A stretch of DNA of 17,864 nucleotides, taken from positions 1-17,864 of the forward strand of contig CAAFVD010000100.1 of the NCBI GenBank assembly GCA_900766355.1, written 5' to 3'. A model generated the notes under the pieces. The model did not search any database. It was not told the DNA's origin and was given only the letters and a program-made list of their open reading frames with translations. The position numbers and the translations under genes are program-made. Positions 8,369 to 14,707 of the stretch are shown one piece after another; position 1 is the first letter of the stretch, and the number at the start of each line of letters is the position of its first letter. Origin of the DNA: Candidatus Gastranaerophilales bacterium (GTDB taxonomy: Bacteria; Cyanobacteriota; Vampirovibrionia; Gastranaerophilales; Gastranaerophilaceae).

Positions 8369-8397
8369 ATTATATACACACAACAAGCTATTTGCAA
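8369..8397 (-). promoter_or_regulatory. Strong promoter of the giant gene, likely leaderless
   Basis: On the minus strand: TTGCAA (8397-8392), a 17-base spacer, TATAAT (8374-8369), then AAAGCT and the ATG at 8362. Spacing is ideal and both boxes are close to consensus. No ribosome-binding sequence fits between the predicted start site and the ATG. It lies in the 45-base gap after the DUF167 gene, so the giant-glgA-mrnC group can be expressed separately from the repressor. Confidence 0.65.
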
Positions 8398-8407
8398 GAA
8401 AGTAAAG

Positions 8408-8701
8408 TTATAACGTAGCAACTAATTCTTTTATAAAATCTCGTTTTTCTTGATTTACTTCAAAAAGCAAAGATTTTTCTCTTGAAGTATCACCCCTTAG
8501 TATTTTTATAGATGTTTTTGGAACTTTAAACAACTTTGACAAATAAGCCACAATAAATTTGTTAGCCTTATTGTCAACTGGTGGTGCAGTAATCTTTAAA
8601 CGTAAACCAGAATCAGATTTTGTTAACTCATTTTTAGAAGAATTTGGAATAACTTTTAAAGCCAAAACTATCCCTTCAGGTTTTTCAATTAAATAATCCA
8701 T
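8408..8701 (-). CDS. DUF167 (UPF0235/YggU) family protein
   Basis: This 97-residue protein belongs to the widespread DUF167 family of small alpha/beta proteins of unknown biochemical function. Family marks are the IPNSSKNEL strand near the start, LRLKITAPPVDNKANK (residues 29-44), where A-PV-G/D-KAN is the signature, and IKILRGDTSREKSLL (62-76). Its start overlaps the stop of the S24 repressor gene (TAATG, one shared base), so the two are translationally coupled and likely share control. In other bacteria DUF167 genes often sit near housekeeping envelope or YggT genes; pairing with a repressor is less usual. Confidence 0.9.
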   Translation of the reverse strand: MDYLIEKPEGIVLALKVIPNSSKNELTKSDSGLRLKITAPPVDNKANKFIVAYLSKLFKVPKTSIKILRGDTSREKSLLFEVNQEKRDFIKELVATL

Positions 8702-9318
8702 TATACCGTTCTTACAACTCCAACAACTCGACCCAATACCACAACTTCTTCTAATTCATTGTTTGAAATAATCCTTTGAGCATAAGCCGAATTATCTGAT
8801 TTAACAATCAATTCATCTACGTTTTTAGCAAGACGTTTCACAAAAAACTCATTTTTATAACAAAATACATATATTTTATTATCTATAATCTGTTCTCCAT
8901 CAGAATGTTCAATAATTAATTTGTCATCATCGTCAATAAATGGTGACATACTATCCCCTCTAGAACGAATCATGGAATAAGTTTTACTTTTAGAATAACT
9001 AGAAAATAAAACTCTAGGTAAAGAAAATACTTCTTTATTTTCAGAAAAAACAACCGAACCATTACCACAACTCGCAAACACATCAGGATAATAATCTATC
9101 AAAATATCATCAGAAGACAATCCTTTAGCTTGATTTGTAATATTAACATTAAAATATTTTTCAATTTTCGCTAACTCAGATACAGTTAATTCACTATCAT
9201 TTTTAACTCTATTACTTATTGTTTGTCTTGTTATCCCAAGACTTTGAGCAAGCATAGACTGATTAACAGGTGAGCCAAGAGCATTTGTTAAGAGAGCAGT
9301 AAGATTTTTTAGTTTCAT
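8701..9318 (-). CDS. HTH/S24 repressor-peptidase (LexA/phage-repressor type)
   Basis: This 205-residue protein has an N-terminal helix-turn-helix (about 19-40; QSMLAQSLGITRQTISNRV) joined to a C-terminal S24 autocleavage domain. The cleavage site is probably C84-G85 in FASCGNG; UmuD also cuts at Cys-Gly. The catalytic Ser123 lies in GDSMSP and Lys161 in FFVKRL, 38 residues apart as in LexA-type dyads (LexA itself 37). All parts needed for RecA-stimulated self-cleavage therefore seem present. It is transcribed away from a divergent operator region with two palindromes that it probably binds, and is followed by the coupled DUF167 gene. It could be the SOS regulator of this lineage or a regulator left by a mobile element; no integrase or phage gene is near. 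Confidence 0.9.
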   Translation of the reverse strand: MKLKNLTALLTNALGSPVNQSMLAQSLGITRQTISNRVKNDSELTVSELAKIEKYFNVNITNQAKGLSSDDILIDYYPDVFASCGNGSVVFSENKEVFSLPRVLFSSYSKSKTYSMIRSRGDSMSPFIDDDDKLIIEHSDGEQIIDNKIYVFCYKNEFFVKRLAKNVDELIVKSDNSAYAQRIISNNELEEVVVLGRVVGVVRTV

Positions 9319-9345
9319 ATTTTTAACCTATTTTGTAAAATAATA

Positions 9346-9374
9346 TTGACATTTGTAAGATTATATCTTACAAT
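9346..9374 (+). promoter_or_regulatory. Forward promoter of the small-gene pair
   Basis: TTGACA (9346-9351), a 17-base spacer and TACAAT (9369-9374) give a near-consensus sigma-70 promoter reading rightward to the gene at 9458. The whole spacer and the -10 are occupied by the palindrome 9353-9373. On the opposite strand a TATAAT (9365-9360) within the same palindrome can serve the repressor gene, though its -35 is poor. One bound repressor dimer would therefore cover both -10 regions. Confidence 0.7.
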
Positions 9375-9405
9375 GTATATACAATTGTTAACTTAAGTTT
9401 TACAA
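9353..9405. promoter_or_regulatory. Twin 21-bp palindromic operators of the S24 repressor
   Basis: Site 1 (9353-9373) is a perfect palindrome, TTGTAAGAT-N3-ATCTTACAA. Site 2 (9385-9405) is a weaker copy of equal length, TTGTTAACT-N3-GTTTTACAA, with 6 of 9 positions symmetric and the outer TTGT/ACAA kept. Their centres are 32 bp apart, about three helical turns, which would put two dimers on the same DNA face. A further half-site, TTGTAAAAT, lies at 9333-9341. Site 2 overlaps the probable -35 zone of the leftward promoter and the early transcribed region of the rightward one. Binding by the adjacent repressor is inferred from location. Confidence 0.7.
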
Positions 9406-9457
9406 TATCATACATTTTTATAGTGGTCAAGTTATATAAAAGATTAAGGGGAGTATT

Positions 9458-9688
9458 ATGGGATTTTTTAAAGATTTGTTTAAAAATTTTAAAAAGAAAA
9501 AAGAAGAAAAATATATTTATTTTATTATTGTTGAAAAATTAAAGCCTTGGATTGTTCTTAATTGCCTAAAAAAAGAGAATTACCTAATTACTGATAATCA
9601 AGCAGAAAAAATAACTTTAGAAGTACTTAAACAAGCAATTGCAAAAAATGTACTAGGAGAAGTTTTACAAAACTTGAGGTATATCTAA
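9458..9688 (+). CDS. Small Lys-rich protein under repressor control, unknown function
   Basis: I do not recognise this 76-residue protein. The N-terminus MGFFKDLFKNFKKKKEEK is a strongly basic, Phe-spaced amphipathic helix, the kind that lies on a membrane or on another protein. A short hydrophobic stretch follows (YIYFIIVEKLKPWIVLNCL, about 19-37), too broken for a transmembrane helix. The C-terminal half is a mixed helix (ITLEVLKQAIAKNVLGEVLQNL). A good GGGGAG ribosome site lies 4 bases before the ATG. The leader of about 77 bases contains operator site 2. It is followed by another small gene after one base. Its position opposite the S24 repressor suggests induction when the repressor is cleaved. 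Confidence 0.7.
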   Translation: MGFFKDLFKNFKKKKEEKYIYFIIVEKLKPWIVLNCLKKENYLITDNQAEKITLEVLKQAIAKNVLGEVLQNLRYI

Positions 9689-9689
9689 A

Positions 9690-9881
9690 ATGAATGAGTT
9701 TAAAGGCAGACGCCCTAGACGTTGGAATAATACGGCAAAAGATTGTTTTTATATTCACTGTAACTGTAATATATGCAACATAAACAAACTTTATTTTGAA
9801 TACAGTAATCTAAAATGTCAGATGAAATATTATGTCATTGAGATGTTCCGATTGTTTGGGAAACCAAAAATATTTTCGTAA
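9690..9881 (+). CDS. Small Cys-rich basic protein, possible zinc-binding, unknown function
   Basis: I do not recognise this 63-residue protein. It opens with a very basic segment (FKGRRPRRW, residues 4-12), then carries a cysteine cluster C19, H23, C24, C26, C29 and a further C43, enough ligands for one zinc ion or an iron-sulfur cluster. The C-terminal helix (YYVIEMFRLFGKP) is hydrophobic and basic. Such a layout fits a small nucleic-acid or protein-binding adaptor, which is inference only. The ATG follows the upstream TAA by one base, and a GAGG inside the upstream gene is 10 bases away, so translation is probably coupled. A terminator lies about 180 bases downstream. Confidence 0.65.
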   Translation: MNEFKGRRPRRWNNTAKDCFYIHCNCNICNINKLYFEYSNLKCQMKYYVIEMFRLFGKPKIFS

Positions 9882-9918
9882 TTTATAATTAAATTTTGTA
9901 ACAAATGTATTTAAACTA

Positions 9919-9948
9919 TAGACAATTACTATACCAAAGTTATATACT
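9919..9948 (+). promoter_or_regulatory. Possible promoter of a small RNA
   Basis: TAGACA (9919-9924), an 18-base spacer and TATACT (9943-9948) lie in the gap after the Cys-rich gene. A start near 9955 would give an RNA of about 130 bases ending at the terminator. In DNA this AT-rich, chance matches are common, so the call is weak on its own. Confidence 0.3.
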
Positions 9949-9954
9949 ATAGAA

Positions 9955-10087
9955 ACAAATCACTAAGGGATATTTTATTATTTAGTGCAAGAGTTCACAC
10001 TACTTTTTGTTGTGAATTCTAAACAAGTTTTTATAAGAATAGAATTTTGTAATAGTTGTTAGACTGTCATTAGACGGTCTTTTTTTT
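9955..10087 (+). ncRNA. Candidate structured small RNA or 3' UTR
   Basis: This stretch has no plausible gene but three ordered hairpins. The first is CACTAA (9961-9966) with TTAGTG (9982-9987). The second is a 10-bp stem, AGAGTTCACA (9990-9999) with TGTGAATTCT (10011-10020), containing one G-U pair and an 11-base loop. The third is the terminator at 10061-10087. Between them lies an A/U-rich single-stranded region suited to base pairing. It may be an independent RNA from the promoter at 9919-9948, or the processed 3' end of the two-gene transcript. It does not match 6S RNA, SRP RNA, tmRNA or RNase P RNA by eye. Confidence 0.35.
10061..10087 (+). terminator. Rho-independent terminator (rightward)
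   Basis: AGACTGTC-ATTA-GACGGTCT forms an 8-bp stem (one G-U pair), followed directly by seven T (10081-10087). The last two T of the tract lie in the folC stop codon (10086-10088) on the other strand. The reverse complement lacks a T-tract, so it terminates only the rightward transcript and not folC. Confidence 0.85.
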
Positions 10088-11279
10088 ACTCAACCCATTC
10101 TTTTTTAATTAGTTCATTTAGCATATAAAAAGAGCCACAAACAACGGTTAACACATCTTCAGAGAACTCAATATCATTAATAGATGTCAATTTTTTAGAA
10201 AAATAAATACACTCATCTCTTAACTGTTCAAAGGTACATGAATCTCCCGAATTAAACTCATAAAAATAAATCTCAGGTTGATTATCTTCATACTGTTCAA
10301 AACTGAACAAATCAGCAAGCATACGTTTATAATCTTTTGTTTTCAAACAACCAAATATAAATCTTTTCTTTTTATCCGGATAATACAAGTTTAAATTTTC
10401 ATTCAAAACCCTAACACCATTAGGATTATGCGAGCCATCAACAATAAGATTTTTTTCTTTCACATACTGAAATCTACAAATATGCTTAACTCTCATCAAG
10501 CCTCTAATTATTGTATTATCATCAATATCCTTAAACAAATATTTTATTACTGCAATCGCAAGAGCAAGATTTTCTCTTTGTTGAATACCTTTTAACACCA
10601 ATGAATTTGCAAAAACAGGTTCTACATAAGGATTTACCATAAGCATCATCGAATCTAATTCATCAGCTCTATCTCTAATAGCCTCATACCCTTCACTTGT
10701 AACAACAGGACATTGAGGTTTTATAATTCCAGCTTTTTCATAAGCTATTTTTTCTTTTGAATCCCCTAATCTCTCTGTGTGGTCTAAATCAATATGAGTT
10801 ATCACAGAGCATAAATTCTTTGATATAACATTTGTTGCATCAAGCCTGCCGCCCAAACCTGTTTCTAATACAACTACATCAATATTATTATCATAGAAAT
10901 ATTTAAACATCATAACAGTAAGGATTTCAAACTCTGTAAGAGTTACATTACACTTATCAGAAGCTTCTACTACGATAGATAAATATTCGCAAAAATCGTC
11001 TTTGCTTATTTCAACATCATTTATTTTTATACGTTCTGTATATTCAAAAATATGAGGGCTTGTAAACAAACCTGTCTTATATCCTGCAACAGTCAAAACT
11101 GATGATAATATTGCACAAACTGACCCTTTACCATTTGTACCTGCAACCTGAATACATTTAAGACTTTCTTGTGGGTTTCCTAATTCCTCAAGAACTTGTT
11201 TAATTCTTTCTAATCCCAAATCAATAAAAAATCTGCCTTTTGATGTAAGCAAGGCAATCGCTTGTTCATAATTCATCAT
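10086..11279 (-). CDS. folC: Folylpolyglutamate synthase / dihydrofolate synthase
   Basis: This 397-residue Mur-ligase-family enzyme adds glutamate to dihydropteroate or to reduced folates using ATP. The P-loop is GTNGKGS (47-53). The family motifs SPHIFEYTERI, VVLETGLGGRLDATNV, DLDHTERLGDSKEKIAYEKAGIIKP and VDGSHNPNGV appear in the right order. It is slightly shorter than the roughly 420 residues usual for the family, mainly in the C-terminal domain. Two ATG codons stand in tandem (11279 and 11276); the first is taken. The start follows the kinase TAG by a single base with no clear ribosome site, so translation probably depends on coupling with the kinase gene. Confidence 0.93.
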   Translation of the reverse strand: MMNYEQAIALLTSKGRFFIDLGLERIKQVLEELGNPQESLKCIQVAGTNGKGSVCAILSSVLTVAGYKTGLFTSPHIFEYTERIKINDVEISKDDFCEYLSIVVEASDKCNVTLTEFEILTVMMFKYFYDNNIDVVVLETGLGGRLDATNVISKNLCSVITHIDLDHTERLGDSKEKIAYEKAGIIKPQCPVVTSEGYEAIRDRADELDSMMLMVNPYVEPVFANSLVLKGIQQRENLALAIAVIKYLFKDIDDNTIIRGLMRVKHICRFQYVKEKNLIVDGSHNPNGVRVLNENLNLYYPDKKKRFIFGCLKTKDYKRMLADLFSFEQYEDNQPEIYFYEFNSGDSCTFEQLRDECIYFSKKLTSINDIEFSEDVLTVVCGSFYMLNELIKKEWVE

Positions 11280-11280
11280 A

Positions 11281-13176
11281 CTAATGTTTCTCTAATGTAA
11301 ATTCCCAACCATTATTATCGTTATTTTCAGGCATTTCATCATTAGAAGGCATATCCGCAATATTTTTTGGAATATATTCTTCTTCCTCATTTACTTGAGT
11401 GAATGGAATTCTAAATCCAAAAGTAGAACCTTCCCCAACTTTTGATTGTACAAATACCTGACCATTATGTTGTTTTTCAATCGCTATCTTAACAAGGTGC
11501 AAACCTAACCCTGTACCTTTTACAGTATGAGTATCATTTTCGACCCTAAAGAATCTATCAAATACTTTTTTCTGATATTCTTCTGCAATACCAGGACCTT
11601 GATCTTCTACACTAACTTCTAAATAATCCCCAATTCTAGAGCGTTCTGCTCTTATTTTTATTCTTTTTCCATCTGGAGAATATTTTATAGCATTTGAAAG
11701 AATATTTGTTAATGCTCTTGTTATGGTTTCTTTGTTCATCATAACCTGTGGTAAATCAGGCTCAATCATTATTGAAAATACAAGATTATGTTCTTCTGCC
11801 AAAATCTTAACTTGGTCAACACAATCGTTTATAATATCAACAATATTTTCTAGTTTCATTTCAGGTTTTAAATTTTGAGACTCATATCTAGAGAAATCAA
11901 GAATATCATTAACCATGGTATTTAATCTGATAATTTCTTGATTCATAACCCCAATAAATTCTTTTTGTGTGTTAAAATCAAAATCATTTCCATAGTTATA
12001 AAGAGTATCAATATAACTTCTCAAAACAGTAACTGGAGTTCTTAATTCGTGAGAAACATTTGAGATAAACTGTGAACGCAACTGCTCCATTTCAACTTCT
12101 TTTGTGACATCAATAAGAACAATTATATAACCTACATAATCTCCATTACGAGAAAACATTGGTGATATTACAGATTTTATAACATTTTTGGCAACCTCAA
12201 TATTAAAAGCTAAAGGTGCACCTTCCATATCGTCAAGAGGTGTGTCTTTAAACTGCTCAATCTTTTCTTTAAAACACAATTCACCATTTGTATCGCAATA
12301 CTGATTAATTTTTGTATTAATAATATCTTCGTCTTCTACTTCTAATAACTTCTTACCCTGTTCATTTATTAACACAACTGTATCATAGTTATCACAAACT
12401 ACAACACCGTTAACAATACTCATCAAAACAGCTTCAAGTTTATTTCTTTCAAGAGTAATACTTTCCATTGTCTGTTCATTGTATTTACTCAAACGATTTG
12501 ACATTCTATTAAAAGCATCACAAAGTTCTTGAATTTCTTTACTTGAATCTTTGCATTCGATATTATAACCAAACTCACCTGATGATATCTTTTGAACGCC
12601 TTCATGTAATTGCTTTAATTCACGTGTTATCAATATCGTATCCATAAACACAATTGCAATAACAACTAACCATGCAACAATAAAAGCTATAACTAAAGAT
12701 GCTCTTGTCGTTGTTGTGATGTTTTCAATAATAGAACCCGATAACCCTACCATAACAGAACCAACAACTCTTGAGCCAGTTGCATCTTTTATTATCATTG
12801 GCGAACTAACTGAAATCTTAGCACTTTGAGATTGTGTATAATAATAATCTTTACTAGAATACAACACCTTAGAATTTGCATCTCTAAACTCAATAAAAGC
12901 AATATCTCTATTACTTCTTATTATAGAATCAGAATGACTTCTTAAAGTATCAACCTTAGCAGATTCCGGAATATCTTTGATTAACTCAACACTTTCAATA
13001 GCAAGAGTTTTTGATAACATTTGACCAAAGCTATTGTAACCTGCATCTAAATTCTTTTGGATATTAAGCACCGCTAGACCTGCAATAAACACAATTAATA
13101 TTGTGCTTAAGATAAAGCCCTGTAAGATTAATTTTCTCTGAGCGGTCATTCCCTTTATTGTAAACTTATTATCCAT
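11281..13176 (-). CDS. Membrane sensor histidine kinase (HAMP-PAS-HisKA-HATPase)
   Basis: This 631-residue kinase has a first membrane helix at about 15-38, an extracytoplasmic sensor domain (about 40-155), a second helix at 160-184, a HAMP linker (185-235), a PAS domain (about 243-358), the HisKA helix with phospho-acceptor H376 in SNVSHELRTP, and a HATPase domain with N495 (NILSNAIKYS), DQGPGI (525-530) and GTGLGL (554-559). The order matches the WalK/VicK/PhoR group, including cyanobacterial NblS-like kinases. An acidic, Asn-rich tail follows residue 595. No response-regulator gene is adjacent, so it is an orphan here. It starts 22 bases after the oxidoreductase stop, from a promoter inside the end of that gene, and is coupled to folC. 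Confidence 0.93.
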   Translation of the reverse strand: MDNKFTIKGMTAQRKLILQGFILSTILIVFIAGLAVLNIQKNLDAGYNSFGQMLSKTLAIESVELIKDIPESAKVDTLRSHSDSIIRSNRDIAFIEFRDANSKVLYSSKDYYYTQSQSAKISVSSPMIIKDATGSRVVGSVMVGLSGSIIENITTTTRASLVIAFIVAWLVVIAIVFMDTILITRELKQLHEGVQKISSGEFGYNIECKDSSKEIQELCDAFNRMSNRLSKYNEQTMESITLERNKLEAVLMSIVNGVVVCDNYDTVVLINEQGKKLLEVEDEDIINTKINQYCDTNGELCFKEKIEQFKDTPLDDMEGAPLAFNIEVAKNVIKSVISPMFSRNGDYVGYIIVLIDVTKEVEMEQLRSQFISNVSHELRTPVTVLRSYIDTLYNYGNDFDFNTQKEFIGVMNQEIIRLNTMVNDILDFSRYESQNLKPEMKLENIVDIINDCVDQVKILAEEHNLVFSIMIEPDLPQVMMNKETITRALTNILSNAIKYSPDGKRIKIRAERSRIGDYLEVSVEDQGPGIAEEYQKKVFDRFFRVENDTHTVKGTGLGLHLVKIAIEKQHNGQVFVQSKVGEGSTFGFRIPFTQVNEEEEYIPKNIADMPSNDEMPENNDNNGWEFTLEKH

Positions 13177-13182
13177 ACCCGA

Positions 13183-13211
13183 ATTATACCATGCAATACT
13201 ATCTAGAGCAA
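13183..13211 (-). promoter_or_regulatory. Promoter of the sensor kinase, likely leaderless
   Basis: On the minus strand: TTGCTC (13211-13206), a 17-base spacer, TGG-TATAAT (hexamer 13188-13183), then six bases and the ATG at 13176. The extended -10 and ideal spacing support it. The -35 lies in the last codons of the oxidoreductase gene. No Shine-Dalgarno is present, and the start site should fall at the ATG. Confidence 0.6.
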
Positions 13212-14572
13212 ATAACTCTTGCTACGTGTATACCAGAAGCCGAAGCTTGTATCAATCCTCTTGTAACACCTGCACCATCGCCTATTGTAAACAAGTTTTT
13301 AACACCTTCTGTTTCAAGTTCATTTGTCAATTTTACACGTGCAGAATAGAATTTTACTTCTATACCATATAACAATGTATATCTTGAAGCAGTCCCTGGT
13401 GCAATTTTATCTAGTGCAAATAACATTTCAATAATACTTGTCAACTGCCTATATGGTAAAACAAGACTTAAATCTCCAGGAGTAGCACATTTTAGAGTTG
13501 GCTCAATTATGCTTGATTTTAGTCTTTCTGGAGTTGAGCGACGTCCTTCCAACAAATCGCCAAAACGCTGAACTAAAATTCCACCAGCTAACATATTTGC
13601 TAAAGATGCAATATGTTGTCCATAGGCTATTGGTTCTTTAAATGGCTCTGTAAATTGTTCACTAACCAAAAGTGCGAAATTCGTATTTTTTGTTTTTATA
13701 TTCGCATAACTATGTCCGTTTACTGTTGCAATACCGTTATAATTTTCTTGAACAACTTCACCATTTGGATTCATACAGAAAGTTCTTACGGCATCACCGA
13801 ATTTTGGTGAATAATAAACCAATTTTGACTCATATAACTTGTCTGTTAATGGTTCAAATACTGGCGCTGGAAGTTCTACACGAACACCAACATCAACGGC
13901 ATTATTAACCATACCGATTTTATTTTTCGCAAATTCATGAGTAAGCCAATCAGCACCTTCACGTCCAGGAGCGATAATTGTATATTCAGCCTTTATTACA
14001 TCACCATTATCTAGAATAATACCTTTAACTTGTTCGCACTCAACAACCAAACTTTTTGCAGAAACATTATTTAATATCGTAATATTTTCAGACAAATAAT
14101 CTTGCATATTTTTTAGGACATCAAGACTACGTTCTGTACCCAAATGGCGAACTGGAGAATGAACAAGCTTTAATTCAGCTAATGCTGCTTTTCTTTCTAT
14201 TTCATGGAATATTTTAGGGTCAGTACCAAAGACTTCTTTTGTTGCACCAAATTTTAGATATAAATTATCAGCATAATCAATTAAATCTTCTACATCTTTT
14301 CTAGACATATAATCAACAAGATTACCACCGACATCAGGAGTAAGAGTAAGTTTTCCATCAGAAAACGCACCTGCACCACCCCAACCGCATAAAAGTCCAC
14401 ATTTTTTACAAGAAGGACATTTAGCATAACCTTCTCTTAAAAGACATTTTCTATCTTCTATACGTTCACCTTTTTCAATCAGAACAACTTTCCAATCAGG
14501 TCTTAATTTTACGATTTCTAACGCAGAAAAAATCCCAGCAGGGCCGGCACCAATAATTGCAACATTATACAT
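13199..14572 (-). CDS. FAD-dependent oxidoreductase with Cys cluster (COG2509-like)
   Basis: This 457-residue flavoprotein starts with a Rossmann motif, VAIIGAGPAGIFSA (G8, G10, G13), and ends with the second FAD-contact motif, LFTIGDGAGVTRGLIQASASG. After the first motif comes a cysteine group, C52-x2-C55-x2-C58-x3-C62, followed by GWGGAGAFSDGKL. That combination is the hallmark of the uncharacterised NAD(FAD)-utilising dehydrogenase family COG2509. The cysteines could hold an iron-sulfur cluster or zinc. The substrate is unknown. There is no membrane segment, so it is cytoplasmic. A GGAGAGAG ribosome site precedes the ATG. It is divergent from the Nudix regulator and heads the oxidoreductase-kinase-folC series. 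Confidence 0.88.
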   Translation of the reverse strand: MYNVAIIGAGPAGIFSALEIVKLRPDWKVVLIEKGERIEDRKCLLREGYAKCPSCKKCGLLCGWGGAGAFSDGKLTLTPDVGGNLVDYMSRKDVEDLIDYADNLYLKFGATKEVFGTDPKIFHEIERKAALAELKLVHSPVRHLGTERSLDVLKNMQDYLSENITILNNVSAKSLVVECEQVKGIILDNGDVIKAEYTIIAPGREGADWLTHEFAKNKIGMVNNAVDVGVRVELPAPVFEPLTDKLYESKLVYYSPKFGDAVRTFCMNPNGEVVQENYNGIATVNGHSYANIKTKNTNFALLVSEQFTEPFKEPIAYGQHIASLANMLAGGILVQRFGDLLEGRRSTPERLKSSIIEPTLKCATPGDLSLVLPYRQLTSIIEMLFALDKIAPGTASRYTLLYGIEVKFYSARVKLTNELETEGVKNLFTIGDGAGVTRGLIQASASGIHVARVICSR

Positions 14573-14666
14573 ACAACTCTCTCCACTAATCTATTACTTA
14601 TTTACGATAAACTAAACATAGGTATTTATAAAGCAATATTTAAATATTTTTACAAACTGTACTAAA

Positions 14667-14693
14667 TTTACATGTTTATCATATAATTGTAAA
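14667..14693 (+). promoter_or_regulatory. Nudix-gene promoter with overlapping inverted repeat
   Basis: TATAAT (14682-14687) lies upstream of the Nudix gene; no clear -35 is seen. An inverted repeat, TTTACA-N15-TGTAAA (14667-14672 and 14688-14693), brackets this -10 box. The 27-bp layout suits a dimeric winged-helix regulator, and autoregulation is common in the NrtR family, but the site is not a known consensus that I can confirm. Confidence 0.4.
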
Positions 14694-14707
14694 TGAGGAT
14701 TATATAT

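Noticed and set aside
8363..8386. TTG start for the giant protein
   Set aside because: It lies inside the promoter; the ATG at 8362 directly begins the first zinc ribbon.
8408..9881. Prophage or integrated element
   Set aside because: Apart from a repressor-like gene there is no integrase, structural gene or attachment-site repeat in the window.
10061..10080. Terminator for folC on the minus strand
   Set aside because: The hairpin has no T-tract in that direction; folC transcripts probably run on.
13613..13908. Two plus-strand frames inside the flavoprotein gene
   Set aside because: Overlapping shadows on the opposite strand of a conserved gene.
14693..14707. Earlier ATG for the Nudix regulator
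   Set aside because: It overlaps the inverted repeat and the AGGA that serves the ATG at 14708; the added residues (MRIIY) are not part of the family start.
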